Below, piece after piece: positions 8,686-15,691 of a stretch of DNA of 64,000 nt (position 1 is the stretch's first letter; every line of letters starts with the position of its first letter). The position numbers and the translations under genes are program-made. This stretch comes from Legionella rubrilucens (GTDB lineage: Bacteria; Pseudomonadota; Gammaproteobacteria; Legionellales; Legionellaceae): assembly GCF_001468125.1 (NCBI RefSeq), contig NZ_LNYT01000020.1:271102-335101 (forward strand), read 5' to 3'. Below the pieces are notes generated by a model that saw only the letters and a list, made by a program, of their open reading frames with translations, was not told where the DNA came from and ran no database searches.

Positions 8686-10431
8686 TTATTGAATTAACAG
8701 AGGTTTTTGCTCCTCTCTGTTTTCGTTTTTTCCATGAACAAAGCGCGTTGTATTGAATATATCCTGCAATTGTCTGCAGCAAGCCTTGTTGTGCAGGGAA
8801 AACGCGTCATCAGCCATCAACGTATAAAGCGACTGGACCCCCTGATGACGCCCTTTACCAAAAAAGTGAGATTTTGACCAATGGCTGTCTTTGCGCGCTG
8901 CGGCGATTTCACGCATTTTCAGGCTGAGCATCGATAACTTTTCCGTTTCGGGCCAGGCCTTTTTTTGCAGTTTTTTAATTTCCGCCATGATCTCTTTCAC
9001 CCCAGTGCTGTTGGTTCCCGTGCAGTGTTGCTGCAACAGGCTTTCCCAGGTTTCAAGGCGCGGCACGGCTTCGTCATGGGGGTGCATCATGGCGGGCGAA
9101 CTGTCGAACCCGGTCTGTAATTGATCCTTTAAATGCTGGTTCTCCGCCGCTAATTCTTTATTGTTCTGTTTCAGGGTTGCGATTGCTTTATTAGCCTGCT
9201 GCATGGCCTGTTGCAGGTTTTTTAATTGATTCAACAGGTTTTTTATCCAGGCAATGAACGGCATTTTTTGCGGATTATTTTCAGGTGTCATTAATGTCTG
9301 GGCGTTTGCCAGTTCAGAGGCTTTGTCCATCAGGGCTTTGTTTTCTTCGAGGAGCTTGTCGCATTTCGCCTTTAAGTCTTCCAGGGGTTGCTTCAGCGGC
9401 AGGGGAGGAGCCTTTTGCACTAGTTTTTCAATTTCAGCCTGTTTCGCTTTGATTTGCTGACGTAAGGTTTCCTGTTCAGCCAGGGATTCTTCATACTGTT
9501 TTTTAAAATTCTGCAGTTTCAGTTTTTCGTAACTGGCTTGCCAGTGTTCGCCATAAGCGCGAATACAATCTTCAAGAGGGGTTGTTTTGGGGAGTTCTGG
9601 TGACAGGGAACGGATATAGTCGCTCAGTTCGTCATGTCTTTTCTGCAGGCGCTCGTATTTCTCTGAAAGCGTCAGATAATGAGCCTGGGCTTCCAGACGG
9701 ACATTTTCTACGGCAAGACAGGACTGAAAAATCTGTAAATCCTTCTCCATCTTTGCCGCTTGCGCCTGCAGTCTCGAGCTGATTGGCTTTTTAAACGCAG
9801 TAACGGATTTGGTTTTCATCTTAAAAAGAGCATCGACAGCGCCTTTTAGGCCCTTTTGCATGCTGCTCCACTGTAAATCGGTCCCGGAGGTGGTTTTTTT
9901 ATGGACTTCCGCTTCTTCAAAAAGAACAGCATAGGGCGTTGTGAGAAAATCAATTACTTTAATGGCGGAAGCCAGGAGATCATCATAACGTTTATCTTTG
10001 GCAACCAACGGTTCAAGATCAGCGAATAAAATTCTACGAAGGAAAGCGCAGTGAGCCTCGCTTGCACTTCTTTCCTCGGTGCTGAAGCTGTTGAGATAGG
10101 CTGAGGCGCTGGCTTCCTGCCGGTAGGGCCCAAGAAGCGCATTCAAACCGTTATTATCGGCCACAGTCCAGGTTATCAATCCTTCTTTTTTCTGGTGGCG
10201 AAAATAGGCGCCGGAGAGGGCCAGGACGTTAAAGTTTTCACTGCTGATGTATTGCAGGATTTTAGTGGAAACCTGCGAAAAAAGCTGGCTGTATTCTGAT
10301 TTCTCATTTTTCAGCGCTTTGGGTGCGATAATTTCAATTAGCAATTCAGAGATATTAATTAAAAAAGAAGACAGTTCACTGGGGGATGAAGCCCAGGAGC
10401 GGCGTTGGCAGTCAGTTAATTGAATTGGCAT
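8686..10431 (-). CDS. large coiled-coil protein, effector-like
   Basis: This 581-residue protein has no recognised enzymatic domain. Residues ~200-450 are dense in Glu, Lys, Gln and Leu with heptad-like spacing, e.g. YEESLAEQETLRQQIKAKQA and KAIATLKQNNKELAAENQH, predicting a long coiled coil. The N-terminal 190 residues look globular and resemble eukaryote-style helical domains. There is no signal peptide. The C-terminus, ENREEQKPLLIQ, carries a short Glu-rich block close to the end, as seen in many Legionella Dot/Icm substrates. It stands alone between the Hsp20 and VOC genes. Effector status is inference from architecture only. Confidence 0.6.
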   Translation of the reverse strand: MPIQLTDCQRRSWASSPSELSSFLINISELLIEIIAPKALKNEKSEYSQLFSQVSTKILQYISSENFNVLALSGAYFRHQKKEGLITWTVADNNGLNALLGPYRQEASASAYLNSFSTEERSASEAHCAFLRRILFADLEPLVAKDKRYDDLLASAIKVIDFLTTPYAVLFEEAEVHKKTTSGTDLQWSSMQKGLKGAVDALFKMKTKSVTAFKKPISSRLQAQAAKMEKDLQIFQSCLAVENVRLEAQAHYLTLSEKYERLQKRHDELSDYIRSLSPELPKTTPLEDCIRAYGEHWQASYEKLKLQNFKKQYEESLAEQETLRQQIKAKQAEIEKLVQKAPPLPLKQPLEDLKAKCDKLLEENKALMDKASELANAQTLMTPENNPQKMPFIAWIKNLLNQLKNLQQAMQQANKAIATLKQNNKELAAENQHLKDQLQTGFDSSPAMMHPHDEAVPRLETWESLLQQHCTGTNSTGVKEIMAEIKKLQKKAWPETEKLSMLSLKMREIAAARKDSHWSKSHFFGKGRHQGVQSLYTLMADDAFSLHNKACCRQLQDIFNTTRFVHGKNENREEQKPLLIQ

Positions 10432-10523
10432 GATAGTCCCTCGGTTACTCTGTCAATTTAATGGACTCCATCATAACCGAGTTTGTTAACGCTTAAAAAG
10501 GTTACCGTCAAAAAATAGCGCGT

Positions 10524-10534
10524 TTGACTATACT
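10524..10534 (+). promoter_or_regulatory. TTGACTATACT promoter-like element before VOC gene
   Basis: The 11-base sequence is identical to the one at 5892-5902 and includes the RpoS-type -10 element CTATACT. It ends 29 bases before the VOC gene, at a suitable distance for a short leader. Confidence 0.45.
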
Positions 10535-10563
10535 CAATTAAATCCAATCACAAGGAGGTAAAA

Positions 10564-10947
10564 ATGAACCAACCGCAGACAGGGGAGTTTTGCTGGAATG
10601 AACTGGCTGTCGCTGATAAGGAGGCGGCTAAATCGTTTTATGGCCAATTGCTGGGCTGGACATTCACTGATCATGACATGGGCGAGTACACTTACACGAT
10701 GATAAAAAACCGTGATCAGGAGTTTGGCGGTCTCTGGCAAATCCCTAATGACAGACAAGAGGAGATTCCATCGCACTGGATGGGGTATATTCTGGTGGAT
10801 GATCTGGAAAAAACCTTGGCTAAGGCAGAAAAACTCGGTGCACAGGTCATCATGCCCATTACCCAGGCAGGTGAGATGGGTCGTTTTATTATCCTTAAGG
10901 ATCCTGCCGGCGCTCACATCGCGTTCTGGCAATCGGGAACGAAATAA
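10564..10947 (+). CDS. VOC (glyoxalase/bleomycin-resistance) family protein
   Basis: A 127-residue vicinal-oxygen-chelate fold protein: FCWNELAVADKEAAKSFYGQLLGW is the usual first beta-alpha module, and ILVDDLEKTLAKAEKLGAQV followed by GRFIILKDPAGAHIAFWQ is the second. Members bind a metal with His/Glu residues and act on diverse small molecules; the substrate cannot be read from the sequence. The start follows CAAGGAGGTAAAA, a near-ideal RBS. A strong hairpin follows the stop codon, so it is a single-gene unit, the last one before tRNA-Pro. Confidence 0.82.
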   Translation: MNQPQTGEFCWNELAVADKEAAKSFYGQLLGWTFTDHDMGEYTYTMIKNRDQEFGGLWQIPNDRQEEIPSHWMGYILVDDLEKTLAKAEKLGAQVIMPITQAGEMGRFIILKDPAGAHIAFWQSGTK

Positions 10948-10959
10948 AGTGGAATAACA

Positions 10960-10982
10960 ATGCCCGCCTGACCCGCGGGCAT
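10960..10982 (+). terminator. hairpin terminator after VOC gene
   Basis: ATGCCCGC (10960-10967) pairs perfectly with GCGGGCAT (10975-10982) around a 7-base loop, 12 bases after the stop codon. Only TT follows, so it may also work as an RNA-stabilising end. Confidence 0.6.
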
Positions 10983-10997
10983 TTAACAACGAGAGGC

Positions 10998-11026
10998 TTG
11001 TTATTTCTCATCGGTCACGGTATTAT
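10998..11026 (+). promoter_or_regulatory. sigma70 promoter of tRNA-Pro
   Basis: TTGTTA (10998-11003) and TATTAT (11021-11026) are separated by exactly 17 bases and end 12 bases before the mature tRNA 5' end. Confidence 0.6.
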
Positions 11027-11038
11027 TGCCATCCAGTT

Positions 11039-11115
11039 CGGGGCGTAGCGCAGCCTGGTAGCGTACTAGCATGGGGTGCTAGTGGTCGAAGGTTCAAATC
11101 CTTCCGTCCCGACCA
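11039..11115 (+). tRNA. tRNA-Pro (GGG anticodon), element insertion site
   Basis: A complete 77-base tRNA with CCA encoded. The acceptor stem pairs 11039-11045 with 11105-11111, with one G-U pair. The anticodon stem CTAGC/GCTAG encloses the loop ATGGGGT, giving anticodon GGG for proline codons. The T arm contains GGTTCAAATCC. The base composition and gene content change sharply just 3' of it, and phage-type integrases lie 5 kb downstream, so its 3' end is the probable attachment site. Confidence 0.95.
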
Positions 11116-11235
11116 GTCTCATCAAGGGTTATAACGAATCCACATCCCCTAGCATGAATTCTTGGCTACACTTCTGGCTACACTTTCAAAATTTTCCATA
11201 GGCTAGTGTGTAAAAAAAATAGCTCCTCAATTCAA
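11116..11235 (+). other. element junction next to tRNA-Pro, with a short tandem repeat
   Basis: No gene is seen in this stretch. TGGCTACACTT occurs twice in tandem at 11163-11173 and 11175-11185, just 3' of the tRNA. Tandem motifs of this type often lie at integrase arm sites, so this may be part of the attachment region. The matching right end would be outside the window. Confidence 0.4.
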
Positions 11236-11264
11236 TTGCCACTTTCATCTATTGAATTTATAAT
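11236..11264 (+). promoter_or_regulatory. near-consensus sigma70 promoter of the peptide/2OG-oxygenase cassette
   Basis: TTGCCA (11236-11241, 5 of 6 consensus bases) and TATAAT (11259-11264, 6 of 6) are separated by 17 bases. Transcription would start near 11271, about 34 bases before the ATG of a 21-codon gene. It is the best-looking promoter in this AT-rich stretch. Confidence 0.65.
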
Positions 11265-11304
11265 CGGCACTCTGCTAAAAAATAATTTTGAACAAGGAGA
11301 TGTG

Positions 11305-11370
11305 ATGAAAGAATTTTATATTAATAGAATCGATGCAGAAGAAGATAAAGATGAGTATATGCCTTGGTAA
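11305..11370 (+). CDS. 21-residue peptide, candidate RiPP precursor
   Basis: A 21-codon gene starting MKEFYINRID, acidic in the middle (AEEDKDE) and ending YMPW. AAGGAG (11294-11299) lies 5 bases before the ATG, and a near-consensus promoter lies upstream, which argues strongly for real translation. A 2-oxoglutarate/Fe(II) oxygenase gene starts 49 bases after the stop, followed by an unknown protein. Tiny genes just before modifying enzymes are typical of ribosomally made, post-translationally modified peptides. A regulatory leader peptide is the alternative, but there is no run of one amino acid and no terminator structure after it. The function is inference. Confidence 0.6.
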   Translation: MKEFYINRIDAEEDKDEYMPW

Positions 11371-11419
11371 CTAAAGAAGAGAAAAAGTATTCCATCTGAT
11401 ATTTTGCTGTAGAAGTAGT

Positions 11420-12187
11420 ATGAAATTAATCTTAAACAATGATGTGTTTGCAGTAATCGATGATTTCTTAGAGCCATCCCCTTTTGAAAAAATTTGGAAT
11501 TTTATTCAAACTGAAAAATTTAAGTTTGTTCATTCTTCTAGATGGATAAATGCTTTTAGTCTCGAGGATGGCGCTCCTCTGTGGGGTAACGTTACTATTT
11601 CTCATTCAAGGCCTGAACCCTGCACTACAGAGCAAATTTACCCTACCGATACAACAATTGATTTATTTATACAGGCACTAATTGTGGGCTCTGCGGAGTT
11701 TTCTCATTTAATAGGGTTTAAAGATAGAGATTGGGACTTTTTCTATGCTAGGCCCTACCTTTACCCAAGGGGTTCAGGACTTTCTTGGCATACCGACGGA
11801 AAATATAAAATCTCAGGCGCGTATGTTTATTACTGTCATCCTAATTGGGATATGAATTGGGGAGCCGAATTATTAATTAATCCTATACACCAGCAAGAAT
11901 TTGAATATCCTGAAGTCTCTTTAATTAATAATGAGATGAAAAAAGCAGGGTTCCACCTTAATAGCTCAGAGTTGAATAACTATATTGGCGATGGAATAGG
12001 CTATTATATCGTACCGAAACCTAATCGATTGGTTATTTTTAAAAATAATATTTTGCATTGTATAAAAAAAGTAGAAAATGCAGCAGGAAATCATGTACGG
12101 GCATCGATAACTGGTTTTTTTATGAGTAATGACAAAATACAGGAAGTGAAAGGGGGGCTGAAAAGACCATTCATTTATAATTATTAG
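11420..12187 (+). CDS. 2-oxoglutarate/Fe(II)-dependent oxygenase-like protein
   Basis: This 255-residue protein carries the facial triad of the 2OG-Fe(II) oxygenase fold: SWHTDG (HxD), the distal histidine in NNILHCIKKV, and Arg in HVRASITGF for 2-oxoglutarate. GAELLINP between them is the expected strand. Such enzymes hydroxylate or otherwise oxidise proteins, peptides and small molecules. The RBS is weak, so translation may depend on the peptide gene 49 bases upstream. The gene is AT-rich, unlike the chromosome left of the tRNA. The substrate is unknown; the 21-residue peptide is the obvious candidate. Confidence 0.75.
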   Translation: MKLILNNDVFAVIDDFLEPSPFEKIWNFIQTEKFKFVHSSRWINAFSLEDGAPLWGNVTISHSRPEPCTTEQIYPTDTTIDLFIQALIVGSAEFSHLIGFKDRDWDFFYARPYLYPRGSGLSWHTDGKYKISGAYVYYCHPNWDMNWGAELLINPIHQQEFEYPEVSLINNEMKKAGFHLNSSELNNYIGDGIGYYIVPKPNRLVIFKNNILHCIKKVENAAGNHVRASITGFFMSNDKIQEVKGGLKRPFIYNY

Positions 12188-12244
12188 TTTGAGCCCCACC
12201 AAATTATAGACAACCCCCAATCTTAATATGCTTGGAATTAAGAA

Positions 12245-13366
12245 ATGAATTTAGTGCACGAAATATCCCCTACACAGGCTCAAGAAAAAGTAAATTTTGT
12301 TATTTTGATACCTCATACGGATGAAGTTACTTTATATAACCCTATACTTAGGGAAGAAGATGTTCCTTATAATGAACAACCAAGTCATTATCAATTTAAA
12401 AAATGGTCTGCTTGGTGTTCTGCTCATTTCTCCTCTTATTACTACTTTGTTAAGTATAAAAATGCTCTCTTAAGATGTAAGCAATTTTTGTATGATTTTG
12501 GGCCTTTATCAACATTAGATCATGCTGCTTTATACGATCATTGGGTTTGGGAAATGAAACCCCACGTTTTGAATCAGGAAAGTATTTGTTGGATTGGTTA
12601 TGATTATTCGAAATCTAAAACGTTAAGTTTTTTATCCCATGGAACTAATATTGAACTTCGTTTACTTGAAGGAAATTTGAAGGATGAGGAGTTCTTAGAT
12701 CTTTGTAAATTTTTTTCTCCTCTTTCATCATCAAGTGAAATCTTAGAAAAGAGCTTTTTTGAACTATCGTATTGGTCACGCTACAACAACTGCGTAGAAA
12801 ATGCGTGCATTAATAGAAATGAATATAAACCACCTTCAAGTTTATGGAATTTAAGATGGCCAATGCATAATATCCTTAGAAGTAGCAGGCCGGATTCCTA
12901 TACTAAGTATTTAAACCATCTTAACTTAGACTTTATTCCAGATAGCCAAATTATTTATGGTAATGAAAATCAAGTAGAAGAAATTCAATTTGTTATGTTT
13001 CCGAAGAATGAAAAGAAAAACCAAATTGCATGGTTTCGTGTTTTCAATAAAGCCTCTTTCCCAATAAAGAAGCCAGCACTTTCTAGATTGCCAAATATGA
13101 ATTCATTTAGTGGATACAGTAATTTTAATTTAACTGTCCTAAACCCGAAGAGTGATATGATTTCCAGCAATATATACATTGCCAGTGTTAATAATTGTTA
13201 TGGGCCACATGATGCTCTGTGGTGGGATAATGAAAATACTTATTTACTACAGCTAAGCGCTAGTGCTAATAACTCTATAGAGTATTTTAAGGGAATTTTT
13301 TGTCAACTTATGGATGACAAACGATCAATGGACTCATGCACTTTTAGTATGGATATATTAAGCTAG
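12245..13366 (+). CDS. unknown 373-residue protein of the peptide cassette
   Basis: I do not recognise this protein. It is soluble, has no signal peptide, and is unusually rich in Trp, Tyr, Asn and Ser (for example WSAWCSAHFSSYYYF near residue 55 and YGPHDALWWDNENTY near residue 324). It starts 57 bases after the oxygenase on the same strand, with GGAATTAAGAA as a modest RBS, so it is probably in the same operon. Several conserved-looking His/Asp/Cys-rich patches would fit an enzyme, but none forms a known motif. Its 3' end overlaps the convergent EamA gene by 23 bases. Confidence 0.6.
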   Translation: MNLVHEISPTQAQEKVNFVILIPHTDEVTLYNPILREEDVPYNEQPSHYQFKKWSAWCSAHFSSYYYFVKYKNALLRCKQFLYDFGPLSTLDHAALYDHWVWEMKPHVLNQESICWIGYDYSKSKTLSFLSHGTNIELRLLEGNLKDEEFLDLCKFFSPLSSSSEILEKSFFELSYWSRYNNCVENACINRNEYKPPSSLWNLRWPMHNILRSSRPDSYTKYLNHLNLDFIPDSQIIYGNENQVEEIQFVMFPKNEKKNQIAWFRVFNKASFPIKKPALSRLPNMNSFSGYSNFNLTVLNPKSDMISSNIYIASVNNCYGPHDALWWDNENTYLLQLSASANNSIEYFKGIFCQLMDDKRSMDSCTFSMDILS

Positions 13367-14177
13367 CACCAAAAGCTACCAGTAAAGCTCCAATCCACTG
13401 ATATTGGGAAATCTTTTCACCAATAAAATAAGCAAATATTTGCGCAAATACCACTGAGGTATTACGAAGAGTAAGGGCTAGACCAGCTTCAGCATGACGC
13501 AATCCAATTAAAAATAGCAAGAAAGATAATGCACTTATAATTCCTCCTAGAGAAGTCATTTTCCAATTGGATTTAACTTGTTCTTTGAATATTTGTCTTT
13601 GTTTTTTCTTCATCAAAAGAAAAACACAAGGCAAAGCAATCCATAAAGCTGCAGAAAAGAGCGCAGCTGGGTTTGCACCATATGCTAAAGAACGACCGTA
13701 GCATAAATGATAACCAGCAATGCAGATGCCACATAGAACAGGAAATAACAGTTGTCTTGATTGATCAGGGTTAAAAGTTTGGCTTGTTAGTATCAATCCA
13801 AAAAGAACAGAGGATACACCAATGACACTAAATAAATTTATATTTTCACCAAGGAAGCATGCTGAGATAAACCAGACAATTACCATGGCGCTACCTCGCA
13901 TAATAATGTAGGCTTTCCCAAGCGAAGACTGACTAAAACTGATAGCTAATGTGATTATATAGCCTCCTTCAAATAAACCGGAGGTTAGTGCCCATAAAAA
14001 GGAATCAGATGTTTCAAACAATGGACCAGAGAAAAGAGGAATAAATAGAAGCGAGAATACAGTTGCAAAACTCATAATTCCCAATACTTCGTAATAGGGA
14101 GTTGAATTGCGTTTGGCAAATGTATTCCATGTTGCATGGAGTATTGCGGATAAAATTATAAATACACCAGAACCCAT
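13344..14177 (-). CDS. EamA/DMT-family membrane transporter
   Basis: 277 residues with about ten transmembrane helices arranged as two five-helix repeats. The ends are typical of the drug/metabolite transporter family: GVFIILSAILHATWNTFAKRN at the start and SQYQWIGALLVAFGASLIYPY at the end. DMT proteins mostly export amino acids, metabolites or drugs. It converges on the unknown 373-residue gene with 23 bases of overlap, so transcription of the two may interfere. Low GC ties it to the same cassette; it could export the cassette's product, but this is inference. Confidence 0.82.
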   Translation of the reverse strand: MGSGVFIILSAILHATWNTFAKRNSTPYYEVLGIMSFATVFSLLFIPLFSGPLFETSDSFLWALTSGLFEGGYIITLAISFSQSSLGKAYIIMRGSAMVIVWFISACFLGENINLFSVIGVSSVLFGLILTSQTFNPDQSRQLLFPVLCGICIAGYHLCYGRSLAYGANPAALFSAALWIALPCVFLLMKKKQRQIFKEQVKSNWKMTSLGGIISALSFLLFLIGLRHAEAGLALTLRNTSVVFAQIFAYFIGEKISQYQWIGALLVAFGASLIYPY

Positions 14178-14208
14178 TTCAGTTCATTTTGAGTTAAATA
14201 ATCGATTA

Positions 14209-14236
14209 TTGTAACATTGAATCAACGGGCTATAAT
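14209..14236 (+). promoter_or_regulatory. promoter-like sequence pointing into ardA 3' end
   Basis: TTGTAA (14209-14214) and TATAAT (14231-14236) with 16 bases between. On the plus strand no gene follows for 1.8 kb, so use of this site would make RNA antisense to ardA and ssb. It lies 32 bases upstream of the EamA start on the other strand. Confidence 0.3.
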
Positions 14237-14296
14237 ACTTGTTTAAAACCTAATAGAAGTTTCAAAGTGGTTTTAGAGTTTAAACTAGTAGAAAAG

Positions 14297-14315
14297 AAGC
14301 CCCAAAGAGGGGCTT
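14297..14315 (-). terminator. terminator of the ssb-ardA operon
   Basis: AAGCCCC (14297-14303) pairs with GGGGCTT (14309-14315) around a 5-base loop. On the minus strand the stem runs into CTTCTTTTC. The hairpin overlaps the ardA stop codon. Confidence 0.65.
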
Positions 14316-14820
14316 AATAGCTTGAAAAAATATATGCCTGTCCACCAAACTCTACCGAACAATAATCACTAATAAAAAGATCACGAGCAAAAGCTTCATA
14401 ATCAAAATAGCAGATCAAACTATCCGGCAATTGATGGGCATAACAGTCATCAAATAACTGCCTGGAAAAATCAACCTCTGAATCATAACAACCTTGGTAA
14501 TGCTCCTCCAACATAGTTTGTGCATCATCTATCGAATAGTCAGAGAGAAGAGCTAAACCCAGCTCCCCGTGTTCTTGGATAAATGAGGTGTACTCCACAA
14601 TATTGCATATTGATTCGTACTCATGGATTTTGATGCTGCCGAATCCTTCATAATCATGTATGGCATATTCTTCAGCATTGGGTTCAGGGCTGTTATCCAG
14701 CATTTCCCAGATTTCTTCTATGATGTCATCTTCGCTTTGCGTGGCATCTATCCAAACACCATACAATATGGAGTTATTGTAAGAGGCTAAACAGGCAACG
14801 TAGATTGAAGGGGTGTCCAT
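14314..14820 (-). CDS. ardA: ArdA antirestriction protein
   Basis: 168 residues from ATG 14820, chosen because CAAGGAG lies 7 bases upstream and because the protein then begins MDTPSIYVACLASYNNS, as ArdA proteins do. Further hallmarks are YGVWIDATQSEDDI, AEEYAIHDYEGFGSI and the C-terminal YFDYEAFARDLFISDYCSVE. ArdA is a DNA mimic; the protein is very acidic and blocks type I restriction enzymes while DNA enters a new host. It is next to ssb, a typical leading-region pair of conjugative elements. Confidence 0.92.
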   Translation of the reverse strand: MDTPSIYVACLASYNNSILYGVWIDATQSEDDIIEEIWEMLDNSPEPNAEEYAIHDYEGFGSIKIHEYESICNIVEYTSFIQEHGELGLALLSDYSIDDAQTMLEEHYQGCYDSEVDFSRQLFDDCYAHQLPDSLICYFDYEAFARDLFISDYCSVEFGGQAYIFSSY

Positions 14821-14885
14821 GGGATTATCTCCTTGTGTTAAGGGGGCAATCCCACACAGGAGCTTGCTCCCGTGGTAGGGTATGA

Positions 14886-15308
14886 TCAAAACGGTAGTTC
14901 TTCTGAATCGGGTTGCAGTATTTCTCGCATCTGAGCCATGTGCTGTTCTGCGGTTTTGCTGCTTGATTCATCAGTAGATTTGGGTGTGCTGAGTAGCTGA
15001 ATATGGCTGACAACAATGCTTAAGGCTTGACGCGCTTTACCTTCATTGTCAGTCCATTGATTAGAACGTAGTTTGCCTTCAAGGTATACTTGCGCCCCTT
15101 TCTTTAAATATTCAGTCACTTTAGTCAGCTTTCCAAAAAGCACTAGCTGATACCATTCCACTCTGGTTTGCCATTCATCATTCTGTTTGAATGACTCATT
15201 GGTTGCTAAAGTGGCTGTGACAAAAGATTGTCCGTCTTTTCCGGTGATGCTTTTAGGATCAGCCCCTAAATTGCCGATTAATTGAACGCGGTTTAAAGAT
15301 GCAGTCAT
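14886..15308 (-). CDS. ssb: single-stranded DNA-binding protein
   Basis: 140 residues. The OB fold covers residues ~3-110, with LNRVQLIGNLGADPKS at the start and VEWYQLVLFGKLTKV in the middle. The disordered tail ends SEELPF, the acidic tip that recruits DNA-processing partners. On conjugative elements such SSBs protect the incoming strand and help to dampen the SOS response. The gene is 65 bases upstream of ardA on the same strand. Confidence 0.95.
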   Translation of the reverse strand: MTASLNRVQLIGNLGADPKSITGKDGQSFVTATLATNESFKQNDEWQTRVEWYQLVLFGKLTKVTEYLKKGAQVYLEGKLRSNQWTDNEGKARQALSIVVSHIQLLSTPKSTDESSSKTAEQHMAQMREILQPDSEELPF

Positions 15309-15408
15309 TGTATTCTCCTGTTATTTGTTAAATGTGAGCGCATAACAGAAAAACATCCGCATAGGCAGATGGTTTTCTGTTATGCAGATAAGACTTAAAT
15401 CGTTTCAA

Positions 15409-15603
15409 TCAACAAGCGATTCGTTGAGTATCAAACAGTTTGACAAAAGAAATCAGAGATTCCAGTTTGTGCATACTTAACTCTGCTTGCTGAATATCAT
15501 GGGGATTGATTTGCAGTCGGTGGCGACTTAAATCATTGACACAACAATTCAGCTCAAACAGCAAATGTTCGATCTCAAATTGTGCTGGTTCCAGTTGTTG
15601 CAT
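15409..15603 (-). CDS. small hypothetical protein, 64 aa
   Basis: Starts at ATG 15603, preceded by CCAAGGAGCCTATA, a strong RBS; a longer frame upstream has no comparable signal. The sequence is helical (FEIEHLLFELNCCVNDL ... SMHKLESLISFVKLF) with no hydrophobic membrane segment. It is the first gene of a unit that continues into ssb and ardA, and it lies just downstream of the first hammerhead-containing RNA. The function is unknown; a small leading-region protein is the natural guess. Confidence 0.6.
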   Translation of the reverse strand: MQQLEPAQFEIEHLLFELNCCVNDLSRHRLQINPHDIQQAELSMHKLESLISFVKLFDTQRIAC

Positions 15604-15667
15604 TATAGGCTCCTTGGAAATAGGGAGGATTAGCCCCAAAGGGACTATTAATCCCAATTGGGTTATG

Positions 15668-15691
15668 CAAAAAGATCACCGAAACATCGGT
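15668..15691 (-). terminator. terminator of structured RNA 1
   Basis: ACCGA (15678-15682) pairs with TCGGT (15687-15691) around a 4-base loop; on the minus strand it is followed by GATC and then five T (15669-15673). If it acts, it would end the ribozyme RNA before the ssb genes, or work as an attenuator. Confidence 0.55.

Noticed and set aside
14250-14330. GTTTTAGAG motif that recalls CRISPR or guide-RNA repeats
   Set aside because: It occurs only once, with no spaced repeats and no cas genes in the window.
14821-14889. N-terminal extension of ArdA to 14889
   Set aside because: The extra residues do not resemble ArdA, and the strong RBS lies before ATG 14820.
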